Shown here: positions 50,488 to 59,345 of the stretch, one piece after another
How positions within the stretch are numbered: position 1 is the first letter of the stretch
How the letters are laid out: the number at the start of each line of letters is the position of its first letter
NCBI GenBank assembly: GCA_015548865.1
Contig: JADMXW010000013.1
Location: 1-64,000 of the forward strand
Reading direction: 5' to 3'
Length of the DNA stretch: 64,000 nt
From: Serratia marcescens
Lineage (GTDB): Bacteria; Pseudomonadota; Gammaproteobacteria; Enterobacterales; Enterobacteriaceae
The notes under the pieces: generated by a model
Seen by the model: only the letters and a program-made list of their open reading frames with translations
Database searches by the model: none
What the model was told of the DNA's origin: nothing
Translations under genes and position numbers: made by a program

Positions 50488-51014
50488 ACGCGCCAAGCCG
50501 CTTCGAGGCGCTGGAACAGGCTGACTTCCAGAGGCTGGAACACGCAGCCTACCTAAAAGGCCTTTTAAGACCCTTTAAAGGTAATGGGGAGCTTGCGACC
50601 TGGGCCAGCCAGTGCGAAGCGCTGCGGGACGACCTGATTGGCCTGGCGCAGCGCAAGGTGCTGGCGCAGGCCCGCAGTCATCCCTTCAACCTGCTGCCCG
50701 TTCAACTGGCCCAACAGACCACTGGCGCAGGGACAACCTTTCTTCGCTGGCGCAACCTCGACCGTTCCAGCATGGGCGTGGCGCTGTGGGAGAGTCTGAT
50801 TGCCAGCCCCGCCACGCCGGTCGGTCTGATCGACGACCTCCTTGCGCTGGAACAGCAGCGCATCGTGCTGAACATGCAGATCAGCCTGTGCCACACCATT
50901 GCCCGACAGGGGATGGAATGCGCCAGCAAGGTGGTGTCGGCGCAGGCGGCTCACCATCGCCGGGCCGCTGGAGGAGCCGGTACTGGTCCATCGAATGGCA
51001 GGCCATCGTCATGA
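50484..51014 (+). CDS. DUF3158-family element protein
   Basis: A 176-residue protein of the DUF3158 family, another backbone gene of this element class, function unknown. It shows RFEALEQADFQRLEHAAYLK, FLRWRNLDRSSMGVALWESL and a helical second half. It overlaps the preceding and following genes by four bases, so all three are translationally coupled. By place (upstream of ssb) it may correspond to ICEclc inrR, but that is a guess from gene order only. Confidence 0.8.
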   Translation: MNAPSRFEALEQADFQRLEHAAYLKGLLRPFKGNGELATWASQCEALRDDLIGLAQRKVLAQARSHPFNLLPVQLAQQTTGAGTTFLRWRNLDRSSMGVALWESLIASPATPVGLIDDLLALEQQRIVLNMQISLCHTIARQGMECASKVVSAQAAHHRRAAGGAGTGPSNGRPSS

Positions 51015-51970
51015 GCAGGCCTGTCAATGATGCGGGTCGCTGGATCGATCGCACCCATGCCGGCGATTGCCGCCAGTTGTTGAAACGGATGCACCAGGAC
51101 GGCGTGCAGGTGCAGATGTGCGTGACCAGTCCTCCGTACTTCGGCCTGCGCAGCTACCTGCCCGCAGGACATCCGGACAAGCGCCTGGAGATCGGACGGC
51201 AAATCACGGTTCGGCAATACATCCGCGACCTGGTTGACGTGTTCCGCGCGGTTCGTCAGGTGCTGGCCGATGACGGAACGTTGTGGGTCGTCATCGGGGA
51301 TACCTACGCCGCAACCCGGACATGGCAGGCGCCGAGCACCCGCGGAGGCCCCAAACACGCTGCTGCCCAACGGGCCGCCGGCGGCATGCGAGCCGGGGAT
51401 GGGCTCAAACCCAAGGACATGATGGGCATTCCCTGGGCGCTTGCTTTCGCCTTGCGCAGGGATGGCTGGTATCTGCGCCAGGACATTGTGTGGGCCAAGC
51501 CCAATCCGATGCCGGAAAGCGTGGCCGACCGTTGCACCCGGTCGCATGAATATCTGTTCCTGCTCGCCAAGAATCGCCACTACTACTTCGATCAGGACGC
51601 GATCCGCGAACCCTCGACCGATCCCCGCGGCCCCGGCAACACCCGTCCTGTCAGCGCACCGCCAGGCGAACGCGCTTCCAGCGGCAACGCCAATCTGCGC
51701 GGCAGTCTGCACAAGATCGGCGCGCGCAGCACCCGCAACAGGCGGGATGTCTGGACCATCGCGAGCAAGCCATTTCGCGGGGGCCATTTCGCTGTGTTCC
51801 CCGACACCCTCGTGACGCCGTGCATTCTCGCCGGCTCCCGCGCTGGCGACACCGTACTCGATCCATTCATGGGCAGCGGCACGACCGCCGTGGCAGCACT
51901 ACGCCTGCAACGGCATTTCATCGGCTGCGAATTGAACCGGTCGTTCATCGACCTGCAGCGCCTGCACTGA
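51011..51970 (+). CDS. Beta-class DNA methyltransferase (N4-cytosine or N6-adenine)
   Basis: A 319-residue S-adenosylmethionine-dependent DNA methyltransferase. The catalytic motif is TSPPYFGLRSY (about 39-49) and the cofactor motif is near the C-terminus, DPFMGSGTTAVAALRL, so the order is that of the beta group. SPPY favours N4-cytosine, but N6-adenine is possible. No restriction endonuclease is adjacent, so it is an orphan enzyme. It is spliced tightly into the backbone operon between DUF3158 (ATGA overlap) and ssb (44 bases). A longer frame from 50612 only re-reads the preceding gene. Confidence 0.9.
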   Translation: MSRPVNDAGRWIDRTHAGDCRQLLKRMHQDGVQVQMCVTSPPYFGLRSYLPAGHPDKRLEIGRQITVRQYIRDLVDVFRAVRQVLADDGTLWVVIGDTYAATRTWQAPSTRGGPKHAAAQRAAGGMRAGDGLKPKDMMGIPWALAFALRRDGWYLRQDIVWAKPNPMPESVADRCTRSHEYLFLLAKNRHYYFDQDAIREPSTDPRGPGNTRPVSAPPGERASSGNANLRGSLHKIGARSTRNRRDVWTIASKPFRGGHFAVFPDTLVTPCILAGSRAGDTVLDPFMGSGTTAVAALRLQRHFIGCELNRSFIDLQRLH

Positions 51971-52014
51971 TGCCCATCGGTTCAGGTATTTCCCACCAGC
52001 AAGGAGTTTTCACT

Positions 52015-52458
52015 ATGAGCACGCACTACTACGGCGAAGGCAACATCGGTTCCGCGCCGGACTATCGGGAGTTTCCGAACGGGAACGACGAACCGCGCAG
52101 GCTGCTGCGCCTGAATGTCTACTTCGACAACCCGGTGCCCACCAAGGATGGTTTCGAGGATCGCGGCGGCTTCTGGGCCCCCGTGGAAATCTGGCACCGC
52201 GACGCCGAGCACTGGAAGGGCCTGTACCAGAAGGGCATGCGCGTGCTGGTCGAAGGACGCGCCGTTCGCGACGAGTGGGAGGATGCGGAAGAAAACGAGC
52301 GCGTCACCTTCAAGATCGAGGCCCGGCGGATCGGCATCCTTCCCTATCGGGTCGAGGCCGTGACGCTCGGCGCGAAGCCACAGGAGATCGAGGGCGAAGC
52401 GGAGACGAAGCCGAAGGAGACCAGGGGGCAGAAGGAACCGAAGCAGGGTAAAGCGTAA
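52015..52458 (+). CDS. ssb: Single-stranded DNA-binding protein of the element
   Basis: A 147-residue OB-fold protein related to SSB. Visible blocks are NIGSAPDYREFPNGNDEPRR, LNVYFDN, GFWAPVEIWHRDAEHWKGLY and GMRVLVEGRAVRDEWEDAEE. The C-terminal tail is charged (KETRGQKEPKQGKA) and lacks the acidic DDDIPF-type tip that recruits partner enzymes in chromosomal SSB. It probably coats transferred or replicating element DNA. A strong AAGGAG precedes the ATG. Confidence 0.87.
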   Translation: MSTHYYGEGNIGSAPDYREFPNGNDEPRRLLRLNVYFDNPVPTKDGFEDRGGFWAPVEIWHRDAEHWKGLYQKGMRVLVEGRAVRDEWEDAEENERVTFKIEARRIGILPYRVEAVTLGAKPQEIEGEAETKPKETRGQKEPKQGKA

Positions 52459-52863
52459 GACCAGGCAGCACCGAGGGCGGCTGCGCCATCCCACAGCCGC
52501 CCTCAATCTTTGTTGTTCGCGAAGGTGCAGGTCTTGCGGGGGCGACTGTAGCAATCAACATGCGCCCTCAATGCGCCAGTACGCCCACCCAGCGATGATT
52601 ACCGCCTGCACCTGCAGCAGCCACATTCGGGCCGATCCCTGATGGCGAGCTCCACTGGCTTCCACTGAGTTTCGCGCGCACACCGATGGCGAAGCCTCAG
52701 TACACCATCCCTTTCCCACGATCGTTACTCATTGCCGCAACGATGCTCCCGGCGTGCAAAAAGCCGGTCAGCATGTAGTCCCCCTTGTTTGCTGCCTGCC
52801 GCTGATCTCCCCGGCATTCTGGTGCTCATTCGACGATCACCATGCCATTTCCGGGGAGGCCGC
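52459..52863. other. Gap between ssb and topB
   Basis: A 405-bp stretch. It starts with the hairpin at 52473-52504. The rest has no gene with family resemblance; the topB frame runs up to 52732, but its conserved start is 52864. The topB promoter may lie here. Confidence 0.5.
52473..52504 (+). terminator. Hairpin after ssb
   Basis: GAGGGCGGCTG and CAGCCGCCCTC form an 11-bp GC-rich stem with a 10-base loop, followed by AATCTTTGTTGTT. It probably terminates or attenuates the long operon before topB. Confidence 0.7.
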
Positions 52864-54888
52864 ATGCGACTGTATCTGTGCGAGAAGCCTTCGCAAGGTA
52901 AGGACATCGCCCGAGTGCTGGGCGCCAGGCAGCGTGGCAACGGCTGCTACAACGGACCCGGTATCGTCGTGACCTGGTGCATCGGCCATCTGGTCGAAGC
53001 GGCGCCACCGGAAGCTTACGGCGAGCAGTACAAGCGCTGGTCCATCGAACAACTTCCGATTCTTCCAGAGCGCTGGCGCAACGAGGTCAAGTCCTCGACC
53101 GCCACGCAATTCAAAGCGGTCAAACAGCTGATCGGACAAGCCACCGAACTGGTGATTGCAACCGACGCGGACCGTGAGGGCGAGATGATCGCCCGCGAGA
53201 TCATCGACCTGTGCGGCTACCGTGGCTCCATTCATCGGCTCTGGTTGTCGGCGCTCAACGATGCGTCCATCCGTAAGGCGCTGGATGCCCTGAAGCCATC
53301 GAGCGAGACATTGCCGATGTACTACTCGGCGCTCGCCCGTTCGCGTGCAGACTGGCTGATCGGCATGAACCTCAGCCGCTTGTTCACCGTGCTCGGCCGG
53401 CAGGCCGGCTATCAGGGCGTGCTGTCGGTCGGCCGTGTGCAGACCCCGACGCTGAAGCTGGTTGTCGACCGCGATCGCGAGATCGCGCGTTTTGTTTCCG
53501 TGCCGTTCTGGGCTGTCGAAGTGCGGCTGTCCCATTCGGGCCAATCATTCTCCGCCAGTTGGGTGCCTCCCGAAGGTGCCAGCGATGAGGCTGGAAGATG
53601 CCTGCAACAATCCGTGGCATTGCATGCGGCAGATCAGATACGCGATGGCCGCGAGGCGCTGGTGCAATCGGTGGAAACCGAGCGCGTGCGCGAAGCCCCG
53701 CCACTACCGTTCGATCTCGGCACGCTGCAGGAAACGTGCTCCAGGCAGTTCGGCCTCGACGTCCAGGAAACGCTGGACATTGCCCAGGCCTTGTACGAAA
53801 CGCACAAGGCGACGACCTATCCGCGCAGCGACTCCGGCTATCTGCCGGAAAGCATGTTTGCCGAAGTGCCGGCCGTGCTCGACGCCATTGTTGCCACCGA
53901 TCCCAGCCTGCGCCCGTTGATCGACCGGCTCGACAGAAATCAGCGTTCACGCGCCTGGAACGACGCGAAAGTAACGGCGCACCACGGCATCATCCCGACG
54001 CTGGAGCCCAGCAATCTTTCGGCCATGTCGGAGAAGGAACGGGCGGTGTATGGACTGATCCGTGCGCACTTCATTGCGCAGTTCATGCCCCACCACGAGT
54101 TCGACCGGACGGTCGCGCGATTGTCGGCGAGCGGCCAATCGCTGCAGGCGAACGGCAAACAGGTGATCGTTCCGGGCTGGCGGCTCGCGCTGATCAACAG
54201 CGAACCGGAGACACAAGACGGCAAGGACGACGAACCCGCTCAGCGGAGCCAGATCCTGCCGCCTCTAAGCAACGGCACCCGCTGCGGTGTCGATCAGGTC
54301 GAGTTGAAGGCACTGAAAACGATGCCGCCCAAGCCCTATACCCAGGGCGAATTGATCAAGGCCATGAAAGGCGTAGCCAAACTGGTGACCGACCCGCGGT
54401 TGAAGCAGAAACTCAAGGAGACGACGGGCATCGGCACCGAAGCCACGCGCGCCAGCATCATCAACGGCTTGCTCGGTCGGAGCTATCTGGTCAAGAAAGG
54501 CCGTTCCATTCGCGCTACGGATGCCGCGTTCACGCTCATTGACGCTGTGCCGTCCGCCATTGCCGATCCGGGTACGACCGCCGTCTGGGAACAGGCCCTG
54601 GACATGATTGAAGCTGGTCAGCTGACGCTGGACACGTTCATCGAAAAACAGTCCATCTGGATCACGCAGTTGGTCCGGCAATACGGAAGTACCAGCTTGT
54701 CCATCAAGGTTCCCGAGGGGCCGGCCTGTCCGGTGTGCGGCGCCGCGACCCGGCAGCGCACCGGCAAGACCGGCGTCTTCTGGTCGTGTAGCCGTTACCC
54801 AGACTGCAAGGGCACCGTGGCGATCGAATCGTCCGGTGGCAAGCGTCCGGCCGCCCGCAAGCGGCGTGCGCCCCGCAAGACTTCCTGA
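52864..54888 (+). CDS. topB: DNA topoisomerase III
   Basis: A 674-residue type IA topoisomerase typical of this element class. The toprim domain begins MRLYLCEKPSQGKDIARVLG with the acidic TDADREGEMIAREI. The active-site tyrosine is Y319 in TTYPRSDSGYLPES. A C-terminal zinc ribbon (CPVCGAATRQRT followed by WSCSRYPDCKG) and a basic tail (AARKRRAPRKTS) should bind single-stranded DNA. It relaxes and decatenates DNA, useful for element replication and transfer. The start at 52864 matches family N-termini and has GGGGAGG upstream. Confidence 0.95.
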   Translation: MRLYLCEKPSQGKDIARVLGARQRGNGCYNGPGIVVTWCIGHLVEAAPPEAYGEQYKRWSIEQLPILPERWRNEVKSSTATQFKAVKQLIGQATELVIATDADREGEMIAREIIDLCGYRGSIHRLWLSALNDASIRKALDALKPSSETLPMYYSALARSRADWLIGMNLSRLFTVLGRQAGYQGVLSVGRVQTPTLKLVVDRDREIARFVSVPFWAVEVRLSHSGQSFSASWVPPEGASDEAGRCLQQSVALHAADQIRDGREALVQSVETERVREAPPLPFDLGTLQETCSRQFGLDVQETLDIAQALYETHKATTYPRSDSGYLPESMFAEVPAVLDAIVATDPSLRPLIDRLDRNQRSRAWNDAKVTAHHGIIPTLEPSNLSAMSEKERAVYGLIRAHFIAQFMPHHEFDRTVARLSASGQSLQANGKQVIVPGWRLALINSEPETQDGKDDEPAQRSQILPPLSNGTRCGVDQVELKALKTMPPKPYTQGELIKAMKGVAKLVTDPRLKQKLKETTGIGTEATRASIINGLLGRSYLVKKGRSIRATDAAFTLIDAVPSAIADPGTTAVWEQALDMIEAGQLTLDTFIEKQSIWITQLVRQYGSTSLSIKVPEGPACPVCGAATRQRTGKTGVFWSCSRYPDCKGTVAIESSGGKRPAARKRRAPRKTS

Positions 54889-55439
54889 CGTCAGACACGT
54901 CCTGCCCATACCGCGATTTCCAGCGGTTGTCAGGCATTGCCCCGCCAACGGCGGGGTATCCCGAGCATGTCTCCGCCTTCTGCAAAGGCATGTTCCCCTC
55001 CAGCGGTTCGTGTCGCCGGGAGGGATGAAGGTGTTTTCCTGCCCGGTTGCGTAAACGCAGCCTGTTGATCAGCGATTTCTGCGTCCGATCCGAAGGGTCT
55101 CCTGGCGCCTTGCATGCGAGGCGCCAGGAGACCCTTCGGGGACGACGGTGTTCGATTCCGGTGCCCGCCGGTGAAACAACGGGTTCCTTTTGTGCGCGGA
55201 TGTGCGCCGAACGATGCCGACCCCAGCCACGAAACGGGTCGGGTGCGACCGCTGACACAGCGACAGGCTCATGACGACGACCAGGTCTCTGCGACAGCCC
55301 ACAGGTGGTTTCCTTGTCAGTCGCTGGAGGCATCAGCCTCCAGCGCCCTGTTCCTCTCCTTCCTCGCTTTGCACCACCGCCGACCCATCGGTCGCGCGGC
55401 CACGGGCCATTGCGCCCCAACCAGAACAGGAGATGCGAC
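54889..55439. other. Gap between topB and the cytosine methyltransferase gene
   Basis: A 551-bp GC-rich region with no recognisable gene. It contains the perfect 20-bp-stem hairpin at 55091-55138. Open frames on both strands cross it but lack family resemblance. Confidence 0.5.
55091..55138. other. Perfect 20-bp inverted repeat
   Basis: CGAAGGGTCTCCTGGCGCCT and AGGCGCCAGGAGACCCTTCG are perfect complements around the 8-base loop TGCATGCG, itself partly palindromic. The stem is too GC-rich, and lacks a T-run, for an ordinary intrinsic terminator. It could be an RNA structure, a protein-binding site or a recombination site. Confidence 0.9.
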
Positions 55440-55985
55440 ATGAACCATCCCAACCTTCAATACGGCAGCGTGTGCAGCGGCATCGAGGCCGTCAGCCTGG
55501 CCTGGAAACCGCTCGGCTGGCATCCGGCCTGGTTCTCGGAAATCGATCCGTTCCCGAATGCCGTACTCGCCCACCATTACCCCGATGTCCCCAACCTCGG
55601 CGACATGACGGGGATCGCCGATCAGATTCTCGCCGGCACCGCTCCGGCGCCCGACATTCTGGTCGGGGGCACGCCATGCCAGGCGTTCAGCGTAGCCGGC
55701 GCGCGCGGTGGCCTGTCCGACCCGCGTGGCGCCCTGACCCTCAAATACACGGAGCTTGCAAATGCCATCGACCAAACCCGTCAGCAACAGCATCAACAGC
55801 CCTCGGTCATCGTCTGGGAAAACGTCCCCGGCGTCCTCTCCGACAAATCCAATGCTTTTGGATGCCTTCTGGGAGCACTGGCCGGCGAAAGCCGCGAACT
55901 GCAACCAGCAGGGGCCAAATGGACGAACGCGGGTTGTGTGTCTGGACCCCGCCGCAGCATCGCGTGGCGGGTACTCGACGCGCAA
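55440..55985 (+). pseudogene. dcm: 5' part of a C5-cytosine DNA methyltransferase gene, cut by the RIT element
   Basis: The first 182 codons of a C5-methyltransferase. Motif I is YGSVCSGIEAVSLAW, the catalytic PCQ motif is VGGTPCQAFSVAGARGG, and motif VI is VIVWENVPGVLS. After VLDAQ the frame runs into the inserted element and stops at 56021. The rest of the gene resumes at 59480 in the same frame, so removal of 55986-59479 would restore DAQHFGVAQRRKRVFLV, the expected motif VIII. The enzyme should be inactive in this state. Confidence 0.93.
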
Positions 55986-56008
55986 TTATGTGGAGCTTCA
56001 CATAATTG
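55983..56008. other. Dyad at the left junction of the RIT element, candidate recombination core
   Basis: CAATTATGTG and CACATAATTG are perfect 10-base inverted arms around a 6-base centre GAGCTT, the shape expected of a tyrosine-recombinase core. It spans the junction with the methyltransferase gene. Related half-sites occur at 56090-56099 (TACATAATTG) and 59391-59400 (GATTATGTGA). Confidence 0.65.
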
Positions 56009-56105
56009 GGCTTATGGATAGCGCAGCGTTATGTGAGTTCGGCGCAATCCAGCCTGATTTCCCAGGTGTTTGCGCCGAATTCACTTTACATAATTGGTAC
56101 GATGG

Positions 56106-57143
56106 TCAGTGATTTTTTCCTAGCGACTGCAACCAACTGAGAAGTTCACCGTCTTCATTCCACGCTGGATATGGTGTTCGGGGCTTGCTGGGATAGGCCA
56201 TTTCCAAAGCTGCTCTCTTGCTCTCGGAATCTGCTCGTGCGTAGATCTCCGTCGTTTTAATGTCGACGTGGCCGAGTAGATCACGGATGTAAACAAGGTT
56301 TACCCCGGCCTGTAGCAAGTGCATGGCTTTGCTATGCCGGAGCGTGTGCGGACCAAGCTTTGCATCCAGCAGACCCATTTTGATTTTTTGTGCCTTACGC
56401 GCATATTTTTGAAGAATGTAGGAAATGCCTGCTCTGGTTAGCCGCTTCCTGACATTGTTGCAGAACAAGGGGCCATCTTTCTGGCCGGGATAGCGGTTTT
56501 GACGTTCCTCCAGATACGAGCCAACAAGGGACGCGGTCGGGGCGAGCAACGGAACCACGCGGACTTTTTTCCCTTTGCCCAGCAGCCGCACCGTTGCAGG
56601 TGCATTTAACCTCACGTCACCGACGTTCATGTCTGCAAGCTCCTGAACCCTGGCTCCTGTGTCGTACAGCACGCTGAGCAGAACCAGGTCCCTGCGCCCC
56701 ATCGGTTTGCGTGAATCCGGTTGCTTGAGCAGCATTTCAACAGCCTCGATCGATAGATAATCCACCGGAGAAGACTGGCGTTTCTTAAAATCGATATTGA
56801 GGATCTGTTGGCACAAAAGAATATGTTCGGGATGGATTGACGACACGAAGCGAAAGAAACTCGTGATCGCGCTGAGGCGTTGATTCCTGGTGTTGATCGA
56901 ATTTCCTCTTTCCTGCTCAAGCCACAGGAGAAACGATTGCACCCGATGCTGATCCAGGTCCGCAATGCAAATTTTTTCAGCCCTGATGCCAGCCTGGACC
57001 TCCATGAACCGCAAGAGGATTGAAAACGTATCTCTGTAGGACGCCACGGTGTTTTCGCTCAATCCGCGGTGGGCCGTCAGATATTCCCCGAGGAACTTGG
57101 ACAAGGCGTATGCAAAATCCGTTGGAAGCCGTCGCCTAGTCAT
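56106..57143 (-). CDS. RIT tyrosine recombinase, third gene
   Basis: A 345-residue XerC/D-like tyrosine recombinase. It has an N-terminal SAM-like core-binding domain (LGEYLTAHRGLSENTVASYR) and a catalytic domain with Arg in YDTGARVQELADMNVGDV, HTLRHSKAMHLL, and LLGHVDIKTTEIYARAD containing the nucleophile tyrosine. The ATG at 57143 overlaps the stop of the second gene by eight bases; a longer frame adds five residues. All catalytic residues appear present. Confidence 0.92.
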   Translation of the reverse strand: MTRRRLPTDFAYALSKFLGEYLTAHRGLSENTVASYRDTFSILLRFMEVQAGIRAEKICIADLDQHRVQSFLLWLEQERGNSINTRNQRLSAITSFFRFVSSIHPEHILLCQQILNIDFKKRQSSPVDYLSIEAVEMLLKQPDSRKPMGRRDLVLLSVLYDTGARVQELADMNVGDVRLNAPATVRLLGKGKKVRVVPLLAPTASLVGSYLEERQNRYPGQKDGPLFCNNVRKRLTRAGISYILQKYARKAQKIKMGLLDAKLGPHTLRHSKAMHLLQAGVNLVYIRDLLGHVDIKTTEIYARADSESKRAALEMAYPSKPRTPYPAWNEDGELLSWLQSLGKNH

Positions 57144-58131
57144 GTGCGGCCTCCCCAATCAGATAATTCATTTCAGGGAAGATGTGGCCGACCCTCGCCT
57201 CCAGCGCGGAAGTTATGTGTGGAAACACCTCGGCTGTTAGTTTCAGGTAGTAGTATGTCGAAGTCAGGTTGGTATGCCCCAGATATGCCGAAAGCACAGG
57301 CAGCAGGGCGTTCAGGTCTGCGTTCTCCTCGACCCATTTGTTAAGTCGGTGGCAGACAAATGTATGCCGCAGATCATGCAGTCGCGGACCACGGTCTTTT
57401 CCGCGATAGGGTATCCCTACTTCCCACAGGATCTGCCGAAAGCGTTTTCCAAAGCCTCCCGCGGTGTATGACTCGTGCTTTCGGTTGAAGAAGAACGGCG
57501 CGGAATCGCTTGCGCCCTCCAGCGCTTGCACAGCATATGCGCGGCAGATTTCTGCCAATGAGGTTGACAAGGGAACAAGCCGTTCATGGTCGTTCTTCCC
57601 CTGCCTGATATGCAATACTCCCCGATCCAGATCCACATCACGAACTTGAAGCGCAGTGGCCTCGGATATTCGTAGGCCGCTTCCATACAGAATCTTGATG
57701 ATTGCTGGGAGCGAGAGGTGCATCGCCGGCGACGCATTGGTTGGCTTCAGGCTACTCACATAACTCAATATGAGGTCGATTTCCTTGACCGTAAAAATGT
57801 AAGGAACATGCAAGCTCTTCCGGGATATTTTTATCTGCGGAAGGTAAGATGGATAACCTTGCTGACTGAGGAATTCTGCAAAGCGGAGCATTTCGCCGAC
57901 ACGAGAATATCGTGATGTCTCCGCCTCGTTCGGACGCTTTCGGCTCCATGCGGAGGCCAGCTCCTGCGGAATTGTAAACTCTTGAATGCTGTAGCTCTTG
58001 CTGAAATTATCGAACATACGCAGGAGCATCGCCTGCTGCTTATATTGGCGTCCCAGCGCGCGCCTCTGGGTGACGAACATCTCGCACATGGGCGCAAAGG
58101 GGCCTGAGAAGTAGGATTTTGTATAAGGCAT
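57136..58131 (-). CDS. RIT tyrosine recombinase, second gene
   Basis: A 331-residue tyrosine recombinase. Catalytic features are LYGSGLRISEATALQVRDVD, RLHDLRHTFVCHRLNKW and LSAYLGHTNLTSTYYYLKLT, with the nucleophile among the tyrosines of the last segment. An N-terminal DNA-binding domain precedes them. It starts one base inside the stop of the first gene (TGATG) and overlaps the third, so all three are made from one message, presumably as a complex. Confidence 0.92.
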   Translation of the reverse strand: MPYTKSYFSGPFAPMCEMFVTQRRALGRQYKQQAMLLRMFDNFSKSYSIQEFTIPQELASAWSRKRPNEAETSRYSRVGEMLRFAEFLSQQGYPSYLPQIKISRKSLHVPYIFTVKEIDLILSYVSSLKPTNASPAMHLSLPAIIKILYGSGLRISEATALQVRDVDLDRGVLHIRQGKNDHERLVPLSTSLAEICRAYAVQALEGASDSAPFFFNRKHESYTAGGFGKRFRQILWEVGIPYRGKDRGPRLHDLRHTFVCHRLNKWVEENADLNALLPVLSAYLGHTNLTSTYYYLKLTAEVFPHITSALEARVGHIFPEMNYLIGEAAHD

Positions 58132-59345
58132 CAGACCACCTCCAATCCGCAGAGGCGGAGTTGAGGTAGACTGACCTGTATATACGTGTTGGTGCTGCCG
58201 ATATCGAGATGGCCCAGAGTGTGGGAGATCGTTTGAATCGGAACCTGCTTCTCCAGCAACGTTGTCGCCAGGCTGTGGCGAAGCGAATGCACGCCTCTGG
58301 ACTTGCCCGCGGGCATAGCAATGCCAGCTTTTCGCAGGTACGCGATCATTGGTTGATGAAACGCGGAGGTCAGATCATCGAACGGCGCGACATGCTGGAT
58401 GAATATTTTCTGGCAATCTGAATGCGGGCGTCCGTTTTTTAAGTAATCAATAATTGCCCATCCAACGTCCTCCATAATCGGGAGTTCCAGTGGCCGTTTC
58501 GTCTTTTGCTGAACTATTGAGATGACGTTCCGCGACCAGTCAAAGTGATTGAAAGTCAGGGCCCGAACGTCGCTGATTCGTAGCCCCATTCTTGCCAGTA
58601 GCAGGAAGACTGCGTAGTTCCGCTTTCCGATGCCGTTGTTGCGATCGATTGCGCACAGGATCTTTTCCGTTTCGTCCGGGGTGAAAACAGTTGGCAGGCG
58701 ATGCCGATTCTGCCGCCGAACAGCAGGTATGGCGTTGGCGAGCCTCTCCGAATGAAGATTTTTGACAAATGCATACTCGAAGAGCTGCTTCAGGATTCTC
58801 AACGTCGCCCCAACGGTGCTCGACGAGAAACCGGCTAGCGATTCAATGTATCTGTTGACGTGCTGAAGGCGGACAAAGCGGAACTCCTCGACCCCGTGCT
58901 GGATGAGGAAATGCTCAAGCCGGAATAGGCGGCTTCTCCATGTTCTGATTGATCCCTTGGCAAATCCCCTTTCAGATAGGTTGCGCAGGAAACCCTCGAA
59001 CAAACCTCGGTAGCTCGGTGAAAATCCTTTCAACGTGGCATGGGACTGTTTGAAAACAGTCCCAAACCGCTGGAAATCGCCCAAAAGATGAATTGCCCGA
59101 TGAACATTATGGGAAGTATCCCGATCACCAAGACGGAATCCATAATGCTTCTCGATAAACTCCCGTGCCATTTCCATCGAGAAAGCGCCACCGGCGTTAT
59201 GATCGGCATAGGGGACCAGGTTTCTCCATATTGAGTTCAGGCGCGCGATCGTGAAATCGCTATAGCCCATCTCCTTCAGCCTGACTGTTAATTCCTCCAC
59301 CAGTCGGGCCGTGTCTGGTACAAATTCTCCGTCCTTCATATTCAT
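58131..59345 (-). CDS. RIT tyrosine recombinase, first gene
   Basis: A 404-residue tyrosine recombinase, the largest and first transcribed of the trio. The N-terminal ~100 residues are extra compared with its partners, followed by a SAM-like domain (GFAKGSIRTWRSRLFRLEHF). The catalytic domain has LLARMGLRISDVRALTFNHF, VHSLRHSLATTLLEKQ and TLGHLDIGSTNTYIQV. The promoter should lie in the ~100 bp between its start and the right end repeat. Confidence 0.92.
   Translation of the reverse strand: MNMKDGEFVPDTARLVEELTVRLKEMGYSDFTIARLNSIWRNLVPYADHNAGGAFSMEMAREFIEKHYGFRLGDRDTSHNVHRAIHLLGDFQRFGTVFKQSHATLKGFSPSYRGLFEGFLRNLSERGFAKGSIRTWRSRLFRLEHFLIQHGVEEFRFVRLQHVNRYIESLAGFSSSTVGATLRILKQLFEYAFVKNLHSERLANAIPAVRRQNRHRLPTVFTPDETEKILCAIDRNNGIGKRNYAVFLLLARMGLRISDVRALTFNHFDWSRNVISIVQQKTKRPLELPIMEDVGWAIIDYLKNGRPHSDCQKIFIQHVAPFDDLTSAFHQPMIAYLRKAGIAMPAGKSRGVHSLRHSLATTLLEKQVPIQTISHTLGHLDIGSTNTYIQVSLPQLRLCGLEVV

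Noticed and set aside
50612-51010. 133-residue N-terminal extension of the methyltransferase
   Set aside because: It re-reads the DUF3158 gene in another frame; the ATG at 51011 overlaps that gene's stop in the usual coupled way.
55144-55175. tRNA T-arm-like sequence GTTCGATTCC after the large hairpin
   Set aside because: The five-base stem pairs do not match and no acceptor or anticodon arm can be drawn.
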